This document shows positions 18,458 to 26,016 of a DNA stretch of 64,000 bases, piece by piece. Within the stretch, counting starts at the first letter, position 1, and the number at the start of each line of letters is the position of its first letter. The translations under genes were made by a program, and so were the position numbers. The DNA comes from an uncultured Myxococcales bacterium. GTDB lineage: Bacteria; Myxococcota; Myxococcia; Myxococcales; Myxococcaceae. The stretch lies in NCBI GenBank assembly GCA_937980205.1, contig CALJKW010000051.1, positions 1-64,000 on the forward strand, read 5' to 3'. The notes beneath the pieces were generated by a model. That model was not told the DNA's origin, ran no database searches, and was given only the letters and a program-made list of their open reading frames with translations.

Positions 18458-19123
18458 ATGAAAGCGATGCTCATGTCCGCAGTCCTGCTCGCGTCCGCTG
18501 CTGCGCTTGCGGGCGACGTGAAGAAGGTGAACGAGAAGGGCGACGAGAAGTCCGCTCTCGAGAAGCCGCGCCCCGAGACGTACGGCGCCACGAACGAGAA
18601 GGACGAGAAGTACACCGAGAAGAAGACCGACGACGTGAAGCCGGTGCAGACCGACCTCTCGCAGTCGGAGCTCCTCGACAAGCTTCACAAGGTCGCCGTC
18701 GGTCACACGGAGATGGGCAACCTCGCGCAGACCCGCGCCAGGTCCGACAAGGTGAAGCGCCTCGGCCAGCGCATGTCGAAGGACTTCGTGAACCTCGATC
18801 AGCAGTTCATCGACTACGCGAAGAAGAACGACATCGTCCTCTCCGACGCCACCGGCATGTTCAAGGGCTCAGAGAAGAAGGCCGCCTCGCAGAAGAGCGA
18901 GAGCATGGAGCGCCTCGGCAAGCTTCAGGGCGACGCGTTCGATCGCGCGTTCCTCACCTCGGCGATCGACGGCTGCGAGAAGTTCATCCCCGTCCTCGAA
19001 GGCGCGAAGGGCAAGTTCGACGACGCCAAGTTCGATCGCGTGCTCGGCAAGGCGATCGACACGCTGAAGGGCTACCAGAAGGACGCCGAGAAGCTGCGTG
19101 AGGACTACGCGCCGGCGAGCTGA
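18458..19123 (+). CDS. Secreted DUF4142 protein
   Basis: 221 residues with signal peptide MKAMLMSAVLLASAAALAGD. A Lys/Glu-rich segment follows, then a helical DUF4142 domain (about residues 65-215) with SELLDKLHKVAVGHTEMGNLAQ and DAFDRAFLTSAIDGCEKFI. DUF4142 is a ferritin-like four-helix exported domain of unknown activity, frequent in myxobacteria and rhizobia and sometimes linked to stress. It stands alone with its own strong ribosome site and terminator. Confidence 0.85.
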   Translation: MKAMLMSAVLLASAAALAGDVKKVNEKGDEKSALEKPRPETYGATNEKDEKYTEKKTDDVKPVQTDLSQSELLDKLHKVAVGHTEMGNLAQTRARSDKVKRLGQRMSKDFVNLDQQFIDYAKKNDIVLSDATGMFKGSEKKAASQKSESMERLGKLQGDAFDRAFLTSAIDGCEKFIPVLEGAKGKFDDAKFDRVLGKAIDTLKGYQKDAEKLREDYAPAS

Positions 19124-19149
19124 AGTCGCCTCGACCGCGCAGTGAGCGC

Positions 19150-19184
19150 GCCGTCTTCCGATGAGGGAGACGGCGTTCTCTTTT
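19150..19184 (+). terminator. Rho-independent terminator after the DUF4142 gene
   Basis: GCCGTCT and AGACGGC form a seven-base stem with an 11-base loop (19150-19174), which may tighten through TCC/GGA pairs, followed by GTTCTCTTTT. It starts 26 bases after the stop and ends just before the stop of the convergent gene at 19185. Confidence 0.75.
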
Positions 19185-19706
19185 CTACTCTTTGTCGACG
19201 ACGTCGTAGCCGGCGCCGCGCATGCCGCCGGGGCTCGACAGCGGCTTGCCCTCGGAGGGCTGCAGCTTCTCGCTCGGCTTCACGTCTTGAGACGCCTTGC
19301 CGCCGATGCGCTCGAGGACGATGCCGAACGCGGGGTCCAGCTTGTCCATGCCGGCAAGCCCCTGCGCGAGGCTCTTCACTTCCTCGGGGAAGAGGTTGCG
19401 AATCGGGTCGACGCGGCTGGGGTAGGGGCCGGTGGCGCCGCCGAGCTCGGGGTCGGGCTCGAAGTGCGACGACGCGAGCTGCACCTTGCCGTTCGGGTCG
19501 ACGGTGAGGCTCACCTTCTGCGTGTCCGTGAGGCTGCCCTGAATGCGGTAGCTGCCGGGGTGGCCGGTGCCCTCGACGTGCTCGGCGTACTGGGCCTTGA
19601 TCTTGGCGAAGTCGTAGACCGCGACCTCTTGCGGCTTGCCGCGCACTTCCAGCGTGGCCTTACCGACGACGGCGCTTTGCAGTTTGCTGCCGGAGAGAGG
19701 TCGCAT
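19185..19706 (-). CDS. Unknown soluble protein, 173 aa
   Basis: No signal peptide or membrane segment. The N-terminal half (VVGKATLEVRGKPQEVAVYDFAK, then SLTVDPNGKVQLAS) looks like beta strands; the C-terminal half has FPEEVKSLAQGLAGMDKLDPAFG and a disordered Lys/Ser/Pro-rich tail. I recognise no family. It starts 40 bases after pmbA on the same strand, so it may be the third gene of the tldD-pmbA transcript. The convergent terminator at 19150-19184 borders it. Confidence 0.6.
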   Translation of the reverse strand: MRPLSGSKLQSAVVGKATLEVRGKPQEVAVYDFAKIKAQYAEHVEGTGHPGSYRIQGSLTDTQKVSLTVDPNGKVQLASSHFEPDPELGGATGPYPSRVDPIRNLFPEEVKSLAQGLAGMDKLDPAFGIVLERIGGKASQDVKPSEKLQPSEGKPLSSPGGMRGAGYDVVDKE

Positions 19707-19746
19707 CGGCTCGGCCCTATAACCGTGCTTCGCCTCGACTGCAAAG

Positions 19747-21084
19747 TCACACGGCTTCGCTCACCGACGCCAGGTTGAACTCGTGCGTCCGCAGCGCCGG
19801 GCACCGGCTCTCCGGCGAGCCGACGAGCGGAGCCTCTTTCCCCAGCGCGTCGCACCGCTCGAACGCCTTCGCGACCGACTCGTTGAACCGGAAGTTGTTG
19901 ACGGCAGAGACGATGCGACCGTCCTCGACCAGGAACGTGCCGTCGCGCGTGAGGCCGGTGATGGTGAGCGTCTGCGGGTTCACCCAGTTCGAGTACCAGA
20001 AGCGGGTGATGAGCACGCCGCGCTTGACGCCCGCGAGCATCGCGTCGAACGCGTCGGAGCCCGCGGCGAGCGCGACTCCTCCGTAGCCGCCGGTCGGCTT
20101 CCGCCCCGTCTTCTGCGCCCAGTAGCGCGTCGCTCGCAGCGCCTTGAGCACGCCCTTGTCCACCCAGGTGAGCCCGGGCAGGGCGAGGCCTTCGCCGTCG
20201 ACCGTCGCGCCCGCGGTCGCCGCCGCCGTCGGATCCGAGGCGAGCGTCACGCGCTCGGAGAGCACCTGCTCACCGACGCGATTTCCTCCGCCCGGCTTCG
20301 AGAAGAAGCTGCGGCCCTCGTCGGCCGAGCGCGCGTCGAGCGCTTCCCACAGCCAGCTCATCAGCGTCGAAGCCGCCGCGGGCTCGAGCAGCACGGTGTA
20401 GCGCCCCGGCTCGAGCTTGCGCGGAGCCTTCGACAGCGCGGCCTTCTCGCACGCGATCGCCGCGAGCTTCGCCGCGTCGACCTCTCCCGGCTTGCGCGAC
20501 GTCGCGCCGGCCCAGCCCGAGCCCGAGCCGTCGGGCGTGCGCGCCGTGACCGTCATCTCCACCGAGGAGAGCTTCTGCTGCACGTTCAGGCCCGCGCTCG
20601 ACGCCATCGCGAGCGTGCCGCCGACGTGCTCGACGAAGCCGGCGATGACGAGGCCCTTCGCCTTCGCGGCCTCGATGGCCACCCGCGCGTTCTCGGCCCG
20701 GGCCGCGGCCGTCATCCTGGCCGCGCCGTCGTCGAACGCCGACGGGCTGGGCGGCGGCTTCACCGCGCCGAGCACGGGCATCGCCTCGGGGTCCTCCGGA
20801 GCGACGCGGGCGAGGCTCGCGGCCCGCGCCGCCAGCGCCGACAGCGACGCCGGGTCGAGCTGGTTCGAGCGGGCGGTCGCGTGACGCTTGCCGAGCGCGA
20901 CGTAGAGCGAGACCTCGGACTCGTCGCTCTCTCCCGAGGTGGTGACCTCGTTGCGGGCGAAGCGCGTGTTCGCGGAGCGGGCGCTGAACATCCACCCGCG
21001 GGCCTCGGCCTTCGGCTCGAGCTTCTTCACGCGCGCGAGCAGCTCGTTGAGCGCGGCGGACGCCTCTTTCGGCTCGAGCGGCAT
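19747..21084 (-). CDS. pmbA: PmbA/TldE-type subunit of the TldD/TldE protease
   Basis: 445 residues from ATG 21084, overlapping the tldD stop by one base (TGATG). It has the PmbA layout: an N-terminal domain with ARNEVTTSGESDESEVSLYV, then GRYTVLLEPAAASTLMSWL, and the C-terminal GVLITRFWYSNWVNPQTLTITGLTRDG core. It lacks the HExxxH metal motif, as expected of the non-catalytic partner. With TldD it forms a protease that finishes unfolded or modified peptides, known from microcin B17 and CcdA processing. No signal peptide is visible although its partner has one. Confidence 0.9.
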   Translation of the reverse strand: MPLEPKEASAALNELLARVKKLEPKAEARGWMFSARSANTRFARNEVTTSGESDESEVSLYVALGKRHATARSNQLDPASLSALAARAASLARVAPEDPEAMPVLGAVKPPPSPSAFDDGAARMTAAARAENARVAIEAAKAKGLVIAGFVEHVGGTLAMASSAGLNVQQKLSSVEMTVTARTPDGSGSGWAGATSRKPGEVDAAKLAAIACEKAALSKAPRKLEPGRYTVLLEPAAASTLMSWLWEALDARSADEGRSFFSKPGGGNRVGEQVLSERVTLASDPTAAATAGATVDGEGLALPGLTWVDKGVLKALRATRYWAQKTGRKPTGGYGGVALAAGSDAFDAMLAGVKRGVLITRFWYSNWVNPQTLTITGLTRDGTFLVEDGRIVSAVNNFRFNESVAKAFERCDALGKEAPLVGSPESRCPALRTHEFNLASVSEAV

Positions 21085-22652
21085 CACGCGCCTCCTTTCT
21101 TCGCGGCCTTGGTGTTGAGGATGTTCGCCTTGAACCGCGCCGGCGGGCAGCCGTGGCTGACGGGGTTGCTCTGCGGAGGCTCTCCCTTGCCGTCGTCGAA
21201 CGCGGAGCCGATGGCCCACTCGGAGGGGCCGCCGAGCAGGTCGAGCGAGTTCCAGAACTCGATGCTGTTCGCCTGGTACCCGACGTCCTTCAGGGTTCGG
21301 GTGAGCTTGCCCTTCTTCACCTCGTGGAACATCTGGCCGGTGAACTGGAAGTTGTAGCGCTGGTGATCGATCGACCAGCTGCCGGTGCCGACCACGTAGA
21401 TGCCGTCGTCGGTGGCGGCGATGAGGTCCTTCACGCCGAGGTCCTTCGTCGGGTTCGGGGCGAGGCTCACGTTCGGCATGCGCTGGAACGGCACGCTGCG
21501 GTGGTCCTGCGCGTAGCAGCAGCCGCGGCTCTGCTTCTCTCCAATCCACGCGGCCTGGTCGCGGGTCGTCTGGTAGCCGACGAACAGCCCCTTCTCGACG
21601 AGGTTCCACCTGCCGGTGCGCACGCCGTCGTCGTCGTAGCCGACGGTGGCGAGGGCGCCGGGGGTGGTCTTGTCGGCGTAGAGCGTGACGAGGTCGCTGC
21701 CGTACTTGAGCTTCCCGAGCTTGTCGGGCGTGGCGAACGAGGTGCCGGCGAAGTTCGCCTCGTAGCCGAGCGCGCGGTCGAGCTCGGTCGGGTGGCCGAC
21801 GGACTCGTGAATCGTGAGCCACAGGTTCGAGGGGTGGAGGATGAGGTGCTTCTTGCCGACCTCGGTGATGGAGGGGCTCTTGAGCTTCTGCACGCACTCC
21901 TCGCCGATGCGGCGGGCGTCGCGGGCGAAGCCGGACTGCTCGAGCCACTCCCAGCCGGCCTGTCGCGGCTGGCCCTCCCAGGCGCGGCTCTCGAACTCGC
22001 CGGTCTTCTCGTCGATGGCGGTCGCCGAATAGAAGGGCCCCATGCGCGTGATGCTCTGCTCGAGCAGCGCGCCGTCGCTGTTGGCGAACAGCTTCCACTC
22101 GAGGCGCGACTGCAGCGCGGCGCTCGCGTACTTCACGCCGGGGACTTTCAGCAGCTCGCCCGTGATGCCGAGCAGGACCTCCGCCTTGTCGGCGATGGGA
22201 ATCTTGAACGGGTCCTTCTCGAGCGGCGTCTGCCAGACGTCGACGTGCGCGGGGTTCGGCGCGAGCTCGACCTTCGAGGTGAGCACCTTCGCGTTCGCGC
22301 GCGCGATGTCGCAGGCGGTCTTCGCGGCACCTTGAGCGTCCTTCACCTGGACGCGGGAGGCCGCGCAGAAGCCCCAGGCGCCGTCGACGAGGACGCGGAC
22401 TCCGAGGCCGTAGCTCTCGTGGTCTCCGACCGAATCGACGTGGTCGTCGCGGACCTCGACCGACTCGTTGCGGCGGCGGTGAATGCGGACGTCGGCGTAG
22501 GTCGCTCCCGCCTTCTTGGCGGCGTCGAGCGCGGCGTTGCAGACGTCCTGCAGGAGCTGCTCGACGAGCAGCCCGCGGGCGGAGGCGACCTGCGAGAGGG
22601 CGAGGCCTGCGGCGGAGGCCTGCAGGAGCTCACGGCGGCTGAAGGGGCGCAT
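21084..22652 (-). CDS. tldD: TldD-type metalloprotease with Tat-like leader
   Basis: 522 residues. The catalytic motif HESVGHP (HExxxH) is at residues 282-288, and NPVSHGCP near the C-terminus is also family-typical. The N-terminus MRPFSRRELLQASAAGLALS has twin arginines and a hydrophobic stretch ending before ASA, so export through the Tat pathway is likely. Enterobacterial TldD is cytoplasmic. The family's heterodimer threads unfolded peptides into a sealed cavity. The start (ATG 22652) gives the leader; the gene is first of the tldD-pmbA pair. Confidence 0.9.
   Translation of the reverse strand: MRPFSRRELLQASAAGLALSQVASARGLLVEQLLQDVCNAALDAAKKAGATYADVRIHRRRNESVEVRDDHVDSVGDHESYGLGVRVLVDGAWGFCAASRVQVKDAQGAAKTACDIARANAKVLTSKVELAPNPAHVDVWQTPLEKDPFKIPIADKAEVLLGITGELLKVPGVKYASAALQSRLEWKLFANSDGALLEQSITRMGPFYSATAIDEKTGEFESRAWEGQPRQAGWEWLEQSGFARDARRIGEECVQKLKSPSITEVGKKHLILHPSNLWLTIHESVGHPTELDRALGYEANFAGTSFATPDKLGKLKYGSDLVTLYADKTTPGALATVGYDDDGVRTGRWNLVEKGLFVGYQTTRDQAAWIGEKQSRGCCYAQDHRSVPFQRMPNVSLAPNPTKDLGVKDLIAATDDGIYVVGTGSWSIDHQRYNFQFTGQMFHEVKKGKLTRTLKDVGYQANSIEFWNSLDLLGGPSEWAIGSAFDDGKGEPPQSNPVSHGCPPARFKANILNTKAAKKGGA
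21091..21097 (-). promoter_or_regulatory. Shine-Dalgarno AAGGAGG for pmbA, inside tldD
   Basis: On the minus strand AAGGAGG lies six bases before the pmbA ATG, within the last codons of tldD. Together with the TGATG overlap it supports coupled translation and near-equal subunit levels. Confidence 0.75.
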
Positions 22653-22686
22653 GCGCGCGGACTCTACGTCCGTGCGCCGCCGGCGG

Positions 22687-22701
22687 CTGAAAAGCTTTCA
22701 G
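22687..22701. repeat. Inverted repeat CTGAAA / TTTCAG at the left cassette junction
   Basis: Six-base perfect arms around AGC. It overlaps the left 21-bp direct repeat by seven bases. The right repeat copy lacks the matching arm, so only the left junction forms this dyad. Confidence 0.6.
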
Positions 22702-22715
22702 ACGTCGCCGAAGTC
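22695..22715. repeat. Left copy of 21-bp direct repeat (possible attachment site)
   Basis: Identical over 21 bases to 24488-24508. On the minus strand it spells the codons for D-F-G-D-V, a stop and AAG, the exact 3' end of the gene at 24491-24991. It overlaps the stop codon of the TOPRIM-like gene by two bases. It marks the tldD-side edge of the ATPase cassette. Confidence 0.8.
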
Positions 22716-23220
22716 ACTCACCGAGTTCATCCATGAATTGTGCGAAGTCGGGTAGCGCTCGCCCTCGCAACAACAACGACTGAATCGCTTCACTGAGTCG
22801 CTTCCACTCGGGTCGTCGCTCCTGCTCCCAGCGCTTCTTCCACGGTGCGCAGGAATTCCGGGTCGCCTTCCCGTCCGTCTTCAGGTTGCTTCCGAAGCAG
22901 AGCCACCTTTCCGAGCAAGGCAAAGGTACGCACTTCACGAGTCTGACGAAATGCCGCTGGAGGTCGTGTCGCCTGACCCACGTGTCGATCTCGGCGCGAC
23001 GTCGCTCCACGGTATCGTCATCCGCATCACGATGGACGACGAGCACCACGTCGCTTCCCGCCGAGCCCGATACACGCTGAACCAATCGTGCGGCCTTGTC
23101 GTCAAGACTTGGCCCCAGACAGGGAATGACTCGAAGGGGTCGGGGGTGGAGCAAACCGCGAAGCAGGTTCTCGTCTCGGTTGAGGCCGTTCTCACAAAGA
23201 ACGACGTAGAGCTTCGTCAC
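22714..23220 (-). CDS. TOPRIM/DUF4276-like partner of the AAA ATPase
   Basis: 168 residues from GTG 23220, one base after the ATPase stop. The fold signs are an N-terminal strand with acidic residue (LYVVLCENG, E10), a second strand ending in HRDADDD (D65 and D67) and LPCSERWLCF near 100-110, which matches the E-x-W-x-x segment of DUF4276-type proteins. These are TOPRIM relatives, expected to bind metal and cut nucleic acid. The same two-gene order, ABC-type ATPase then TOPRIM protein, occurs in split OLD-like and PARIS-like anti-phage systems. G+C here is near 62% by hand counts against 70% in flanking genes. Confidence 0.65.
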   Translation of the reverse strand: MTKLYVVLCENGLNRDENLLRGLLHPRPLRVIPCLGPSLDDKAARLVQRVSGSAGSDVVLVVHRDADDDTVERRRAEIDTWVRRHDLQRHFVRLVKCVPLPCSERWLCFGSNLKTDGKATRNSCAPWKKRWEQERRPEWKRLSEAIQSLLLRGRALPDFAQFMDELGE

Positions 23221-23221
23221 C

Positions 23222-24349
23222 TCAGCGTCCCTCGAAGCCTTCGGCGAGGAGAAGCGCAAAGTTGTCCTGGTCCAGCAGTTCCTTGCCCTCCCAGACCGAA
23301 GTTTGCACGCGGCCATCAACGCCGCGAAACAGAACGATGACCCCCATGCGCGCGCCGACCACACGTGCAGCTTTGCGGATCAATTCGGGGCTATGCGTTG
23401 CAAGGAAGAGGAGGTCCGGCGTCGGAAGGTTATCACCCATCGAAGGTGCCAGCCGCGAGATGACCTCGATCTGGCGGGAGAGATGGAAGCCGTTCTCCGG
23501 TTCATCGAATCCGAGAATGCCCGGACAGTCCCGCCGATACCTGACGAGGAACATTCCGGCCGCGCGGACCAGGCCGTCACTCTCTTCGTCTAGCTGGGTC
23601 TCCCGACCATCGGTGTACTTGAGCAGCACGCCGCGAGGACGGGTTCGCACCTCGATCTTCTCGAGGTCGGGCTGAACTGCTCGTACGGCGGCTTGAATGG
23701 CGTCGAAGACCTGTGGATCGCGATACGCGTCGATGAGCCCCGAAACGAGGCCCGGACCCTTTCGGGCATATGGGATCGGTCTGGAGTCGACCGCGGTGCC
23801 GCGGAGAAAGTCGGCATCGAGGGCGTAGACCTCGATGCCTTTCATCAGATCCAGCATGGCCGCTGAGCCGCGACGCCGCTTCGGATCGACGGCGTACAGG
23901 CCTAGCGCGGACTGCGTCGCATCGCGGGCACGCAGCGCGCGACCAGCGCCTTCGCCGCTGAATTTACGGATGCGGTGGCCTCCGCTCGTCTCAGTCCACA
24001 CGTAGCGGTGGCCGCCAATGACCAGTTCCTCGTTGTAGATCTCGGGTGCTTCGGGGTTTCTCAGGCCAAGCGTGTACTTGCCCTTCTTCCACTCCAGGTG
24101 AATCGACGCTTCCTCCGACCGGGCTCCCGCCCCGCCCCGCGTGAACACGCCGTCCGGCCAGCCGCGCAACCAGCTGCGCAGATCCTCACGTAGGGTGCCG
24201 CGCCGAGCCAGATGTGAAACCAGGGCCAGCGACTCAAGCATGGAACTCTTCCCGCTCCCGTTCGGGCCGACCAAAAACGTCACGGGCCAAAGGGGGAGCT
24301 TGGCGTCGAAGCCTTTCCAGCCGCGCAACTCCAGCGCTCCTACCGCCAT
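23222..24349 (-). CDS. AAA/ABC-type ATPase (OLD-like, AAA_21 class)
   Basis: 375 residues. Walker A GPNGSGKS is at 28-35, an ABC-signature-like ESDGL at 256-260, Walker B ILGFDEPE at 278-285 and an H-loop ATHSPE at 317-322. The N-terminus LELRGWKGFDAKLPLWPVTFLVGP is typical of SMC/RecF/OLD-like ATPases. It lacks the C-terminal TOPRIM domain of full OLD proteins; the next gene supplies a candidate. GGAGGG lies six bases before the ATG. Together with the downstream gene it looks like a nucleic-acid-triggered defence pair. Alternatives such as a stand-alone housekeeping RecF relative fit less well with the low G+C and flanking repeats. Confidence 0.88.
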   Translation of the reverse strand: MAVGALELRGWKGFDAKLPLWPVTFLVGPNGSGKSSMLESLALVSHLARRGTLREDLRSWLRGWPDGVFTRGGAGARSEEASIHLEWKKGKYTLGLRNPEAPEIYNEELVIGGHRYVWTETSGGHRIRKFSGEGAGRALRARDATQSALGLYAVDPKRRRGSAAMLDLMKGIEVYALDADFLRGTAVDSRPIPYARKGPGLVSGLIDAYRDPQVFDAIQAAVRAVQPDLEKIEVRTRPRGVLLKYTDGRETQLDEESDGLVRAAGMFLVRYRRDCPGILGFDEPENGFHLSRQIEVISRLAPSMGDNLPTPDLLFLATHSPELIRKAARVVGARMGVIVLFRGVDGRVQTSVWEGKELLDQDNFALLLAEGFEGR

Positions 24350-24487
24350 GGCATTCCCTCCACGCCTTACACGTACCTCACGAACCGCGGCTCTGCGAGC
24401 GCGGTCATCACCATGCGGTCGTCGTCATGCCATGGAGCGTGGGGCCGAAGTCGAACAGACCACCACGCCGCGCGAGCTCACTGGCGA

Positions 24488-24508
24488 CTTTCAGACGTCG
24501 CCGAAGTC
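24488..24508. repeat. Right copy of 21-bp direct repeat
   Basis: Same 21 bases as 22695-22715. This copy is the native 3' end of the gene at 24491-24991, whose stop codon is at 24491-24493. Between it and the ATPase start lie 138 bases with no gene, the likely place for the cassette promoter. Confidence 0.8.
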
Positions 24509-24991
24509 TCCGAAGTCGCCGACGTCCGCGTCGTCGTAGCTCGCGTCGTCGGTGTGCGCTTCGGTGTCGTCGTTCGCGGCCTGCTCGTCGTGGCCGCTCT
24601 GCGCGTCGTACGCGCCATAGCCACCGAACATTCCGCCGAACAGCGCGTGCGCGATGGAGCTGCCGATGAAGGCGCCGGCGAGGCTCGAGAACAGGCCGCC
24701 GCCGACCGGGGCGAGCGAGCGCTCGAGAACTCCGGGCGAGCGCATCTCGGCGCGCGTCGCGGCGCGGGCGAGGGCCGCGGGGTCCTCGGTGAGGCGCTGG
24801 CGCTCGGTCTCCGGCGTGACCGCCGAGATGGAGCGCAGCACCAGCTGCCGTTGCTGCGGCGTCAGTCGCGCGAACGCCTCCTGGTGCGCGCGCTCGAGAT
24901 CGTCCGGCGGCGCCGTGCGCAGGAGGTAGCGGTAACGTTCAACCGCCTGATCATCACTCTCGTACTGCTGACCTGAATCGATGATGCCCAT
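24491..24991 (-). CDS. Unknown protein with Gly-rich helical hairpin and Asp-rich tail
   Basis: 166 residues. YRYLLRTAPPDDLERAHQEAFARLTPQQRQLVL and RAEMRSPGVLERSL are conserved in a widespread family often labelled cation-transporting ATPase in actinobacteria without support. A glycine-rich hydrophobic stretch (about 100-130, GGGLFSSLAGAFIGSSIAHA) could insert in membranes. The tail is rich in Asp and ends DVGDFGDFGDV. The 3' end is duplicated 1.8 kb away at the other edge of the ATPase cassette, so this gene looks like the original insertion target. Confidence 0.7.
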   Translation of the reverse strand: MGIIDSGQQYESDDQAVERYRYLLRTAPPDDLERAHQEAFARLTPQQRQLVLRSISAVTPETERQRLTEDPAALARAATRAEMRSPGVLERSLAPVGGGLFSSLAGAFIGSSIAHALFGGMFGGYGAYDAQSGHDEQAANDDTEAHTDDASYDDADVGDFGDFGDV

Positions 24992-25014
24992 GCAGGTCAG
25001 GTAACGCCCTACAC

Positions 25015-25905
25015 TCAGCGCTGCTCGAACTCGGTCACGTTGTTCAGCTCGCGGCCGACGAGGTTGAAGCTGCGGGCGCACGTGGGACACCGCTGGCTGA
25101 AGTCCGCAGAGCAGCCCGGCGGGGTGCAGGCGTAGCTCGTGCTGCCGCTCAAGGTGCCGTTCAGCGCTCCGCCGGCGACCGTGAACTCGATGACCGACTC
25201 GTTGGTCTCCGAGAACTCGCGCGGGCTTCCGCAGTCGCTGGCGGCATACCGATCGCTGCACGTCGCGGCGCAGGCCGCCACGCAGAGCCGCCCCGAGCAG
25301 ACCTGGCCGGTCGGGCACGCGTTGCCGCAGAAGCCGCAGTTCGCCGGGTCGTTCTCGAGGTTCGTCATCGAGCCGCCGCACGTCATCGGAGTGCTGGGGC
25401 ACATCGCGATGCACTGGCCGAGTCGGCACGCCTGGCCGCTCATGCACGGACGGCCGCAGCCGCCGCAGTTCGCGGCGTCGCTGCGCGTGTTCACGCAGGC
25501 ACCGTTGCACTCGACGACGCCCGGCGTGCCGCCGGGGCACTGCTTCGTGAAGCTCGAGCTCGACGCGCTGAAGCGGTACTTCCCCTCGGTGAAGGCGCCC
25601 TCGACGCCGGTCGACGTGTTGCCGCTCGTCGTGACGAGGTAGAGCTTGCTGTCGCCGACGTCGACCATCGTCCACGCCTGTGCGGTGACGAGGTTGCTCA
25701 TCGTGCCCATGCTCGTCGGCTTCTTTCCGACGCCGCAGTAGGACTGCGCGGCGAGCTCGTCGGGGTTCGACGGCGCGGCCAGCTGCTGCGGTTGGTAGCA
25801 GGAGTCGGGCTGCGGGCTCGACGCCGGGAACAACACCCGGAAGTACCGCGTGGAGTTGCCGCCACCGCACGCCACCAGGAACACCGTCATCCAGACGTAA
25901 CGCAT
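25015..25905 (-). CDS. Cys-rich repeat lipoprotein
   Basis: 296 residues with a lipoprotein signal (MTVFLVACGGG) and AAGGGGG ribosome site. The middle carries two copies of the myxobacterial Cys repeat, as in CNGACVNTRSDAANCGGCG, and later NLENDPANCGFCGNACP. The C-terminal 90 residues are a separate domain with further Cys (CAATCSDRY, CTPPGC, CPTC). Such repeats are frequent in surface proteins of myxobacteria and are held by disulfides. No enzymatic motif is visible. It starts 110 bases from the divergent LCCL gene. Confidence 0.75.
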   Translation of the reverse strand: MRYVWMTVFLVACGGGNSTRYFRVLFPASSPQPDSCYQPQQLAAPSNPDELAAQSYCGVGKKPTSMGTMSNLVTAQAWTMVDVGDSKLYLVTTSGNTSTGVEGAFTEGKYRFSASSSSFTKQCPGGTPGVVECNGACVNTRSDAANCGGCGRPCMSGQACRLGQCIAMCPSTPMTCGGSMTNLENDPANCGFCGNACPTGQVCSGRLCVAACAATCSDRYAASDCGSPREFSETNESVIEFTVAGGALNGTLSGSTSYACTPPGCSADFSQRCPTCARSFNLVGRELNNVTEFEQR

Positions 25906-26016
25906 CGATTACCCCCTTCGGTAGGAGCGCGATGCTACCCGCCCGGTACGCCCCGACAAAAAATGGCGAGCCGGTGATCGCCCCAATTACGTCCATGGTC
26001 GCGGAGGGAGAAGTCG

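Noticed and set aside
22653..24490. Integrase or transposase expected for a repeat-flanked insertion
   Set aside because: I read both strands between the repeats and found only the ATPase and TOPRIM-like genes; no tyrosine/serine recombinase or DDE motif is present.
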